From Ectocarpus siliculosus (taxonomy: Eukaryota; Sar; Phaeophyceae; Ectocarpales; Ectocarpaceae): a stretch of DNA of 60,413 nucleotides. Both the position numbers and the translations under genes were made by a program. This document shows positions 60,209-60,413 of the stretch, in pieces. Within the stretch, counting starts at the first letter, position 1; every line of letters begins with the position of its first letter. The notes below the pieces were generated by a model that did no database searches, was not told where the DNA came from, and saw only the letters and a list, made by a program, of their open reading frames with translations. The stretch spans positions 3,656,405-3,716,817 of the forward strand of contig FN649751.1 in assembly GCA_000310025.1 (NCBI GenBank), read 5' to 3'.

Positions 60209-60413
60209 GTGAGTGGTGGGCCGAGCGAGATAACCGTAGCCATGTCACTGCTGTCGCTGTCGAGTTCACTACGTTCAATACGTGGGTCAGCCAACCTGTT
60301 TTTCCATCTGTTTCCCGCTCCGCCTCTCTCTCTCTCTGTGACCTCTGTTTTTCTTGCACCATCATGTTTCGTTCGCTCCCTTGATCTCTCGTGTCATGCC
60401 CCCCCCCCCCCCC

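Noticed and set aside
1-60413. CRISPR arrays, bacterial operons, Shine-Dalgarno sites, rRNA
   Set aside because: None seen. Direct repeats are microsatellites or minisatellites without spacers, and all genes are split by introns.

Overview
This window is nuclear DNA from an intron-rich eukaryote. The likeliest source is a brown alga or close stramenopile relative (Ectocarpus-like). That placement is an inference from GC-rich exons with strong C/G third positions, long introns, CAG and poly-G/C tracts, and neighbouring genes that mostly alternate in strand. There is no operon structure, and no rRNA gene or CRISPR array was seen. Exon models were built by hand from reading frames, GT/AG or GC/AG borders and phase matching. 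Every junction described below preserves the reading frame.

Layout: (1) 30-3610, minus: 3' part of a coiled-coil, low-complexity protein whose two ends lie outside the visible exons. (2) 5627-11247, minus: complete seven-exon DegT/DnrJ/EryC1/StrS-type aminotransferase (601 aa). (3) 11723-12154, plus: small acidic, glutamine-rich hypothetical protein, divergent from gene 2. (4) 15134-24566, minus: eleven-exon AGC-family Ser/Thr kinase (777 aa) with a very large activation-segment insertion. (5) 25563 to about 30138, plus: ING-family PHD-finger protein interrupted by a 478-base assembly gap at 29602-30079. (6) 34354-39726, minus: six-exon secretory-pathway membrane protein (509 aa) with a PSI-like domain, two membrane segments and a LEA-2/WHy-like domain. 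(7) 40441-54787, plus: eighteen-exon RCC1-repeat plus tandem BTB protein (896 aa), IBtk-like. (8) 57761 to beyond 60208, plus: first exons of a 3-beta-HSD/epimerase-like short-chain dehydrogenase, open at the right edge.

The genes do not form an obvious pathway. They look like a normal set of housekeeping, signalling and chromatin genes. Three pairs are divergent and share short upstream regions (11248-11722, 24567-25562, 39727-40440). Introns and spacers carry the repeat content: four 3' ends of one apparent non-LTR retrotransposon family, a tRNA-like Pol III element, a roughly 0.3 kb inverted-repeat element with an apparent 10-base target duplication, copies of a short CCAAT-containing dispersed repeat, minisatellites and GA/CT microsatellites.

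The best candidates for something undescribed are the PSI-TM-TM-LEA2 architecture, the roughly 180-residue activation-loop insertion in a kinase with a built-in acidic hydrophobic motif, the ING PHD finger lacking one zinc cysteine, and the poly-C-ended retroelement family.
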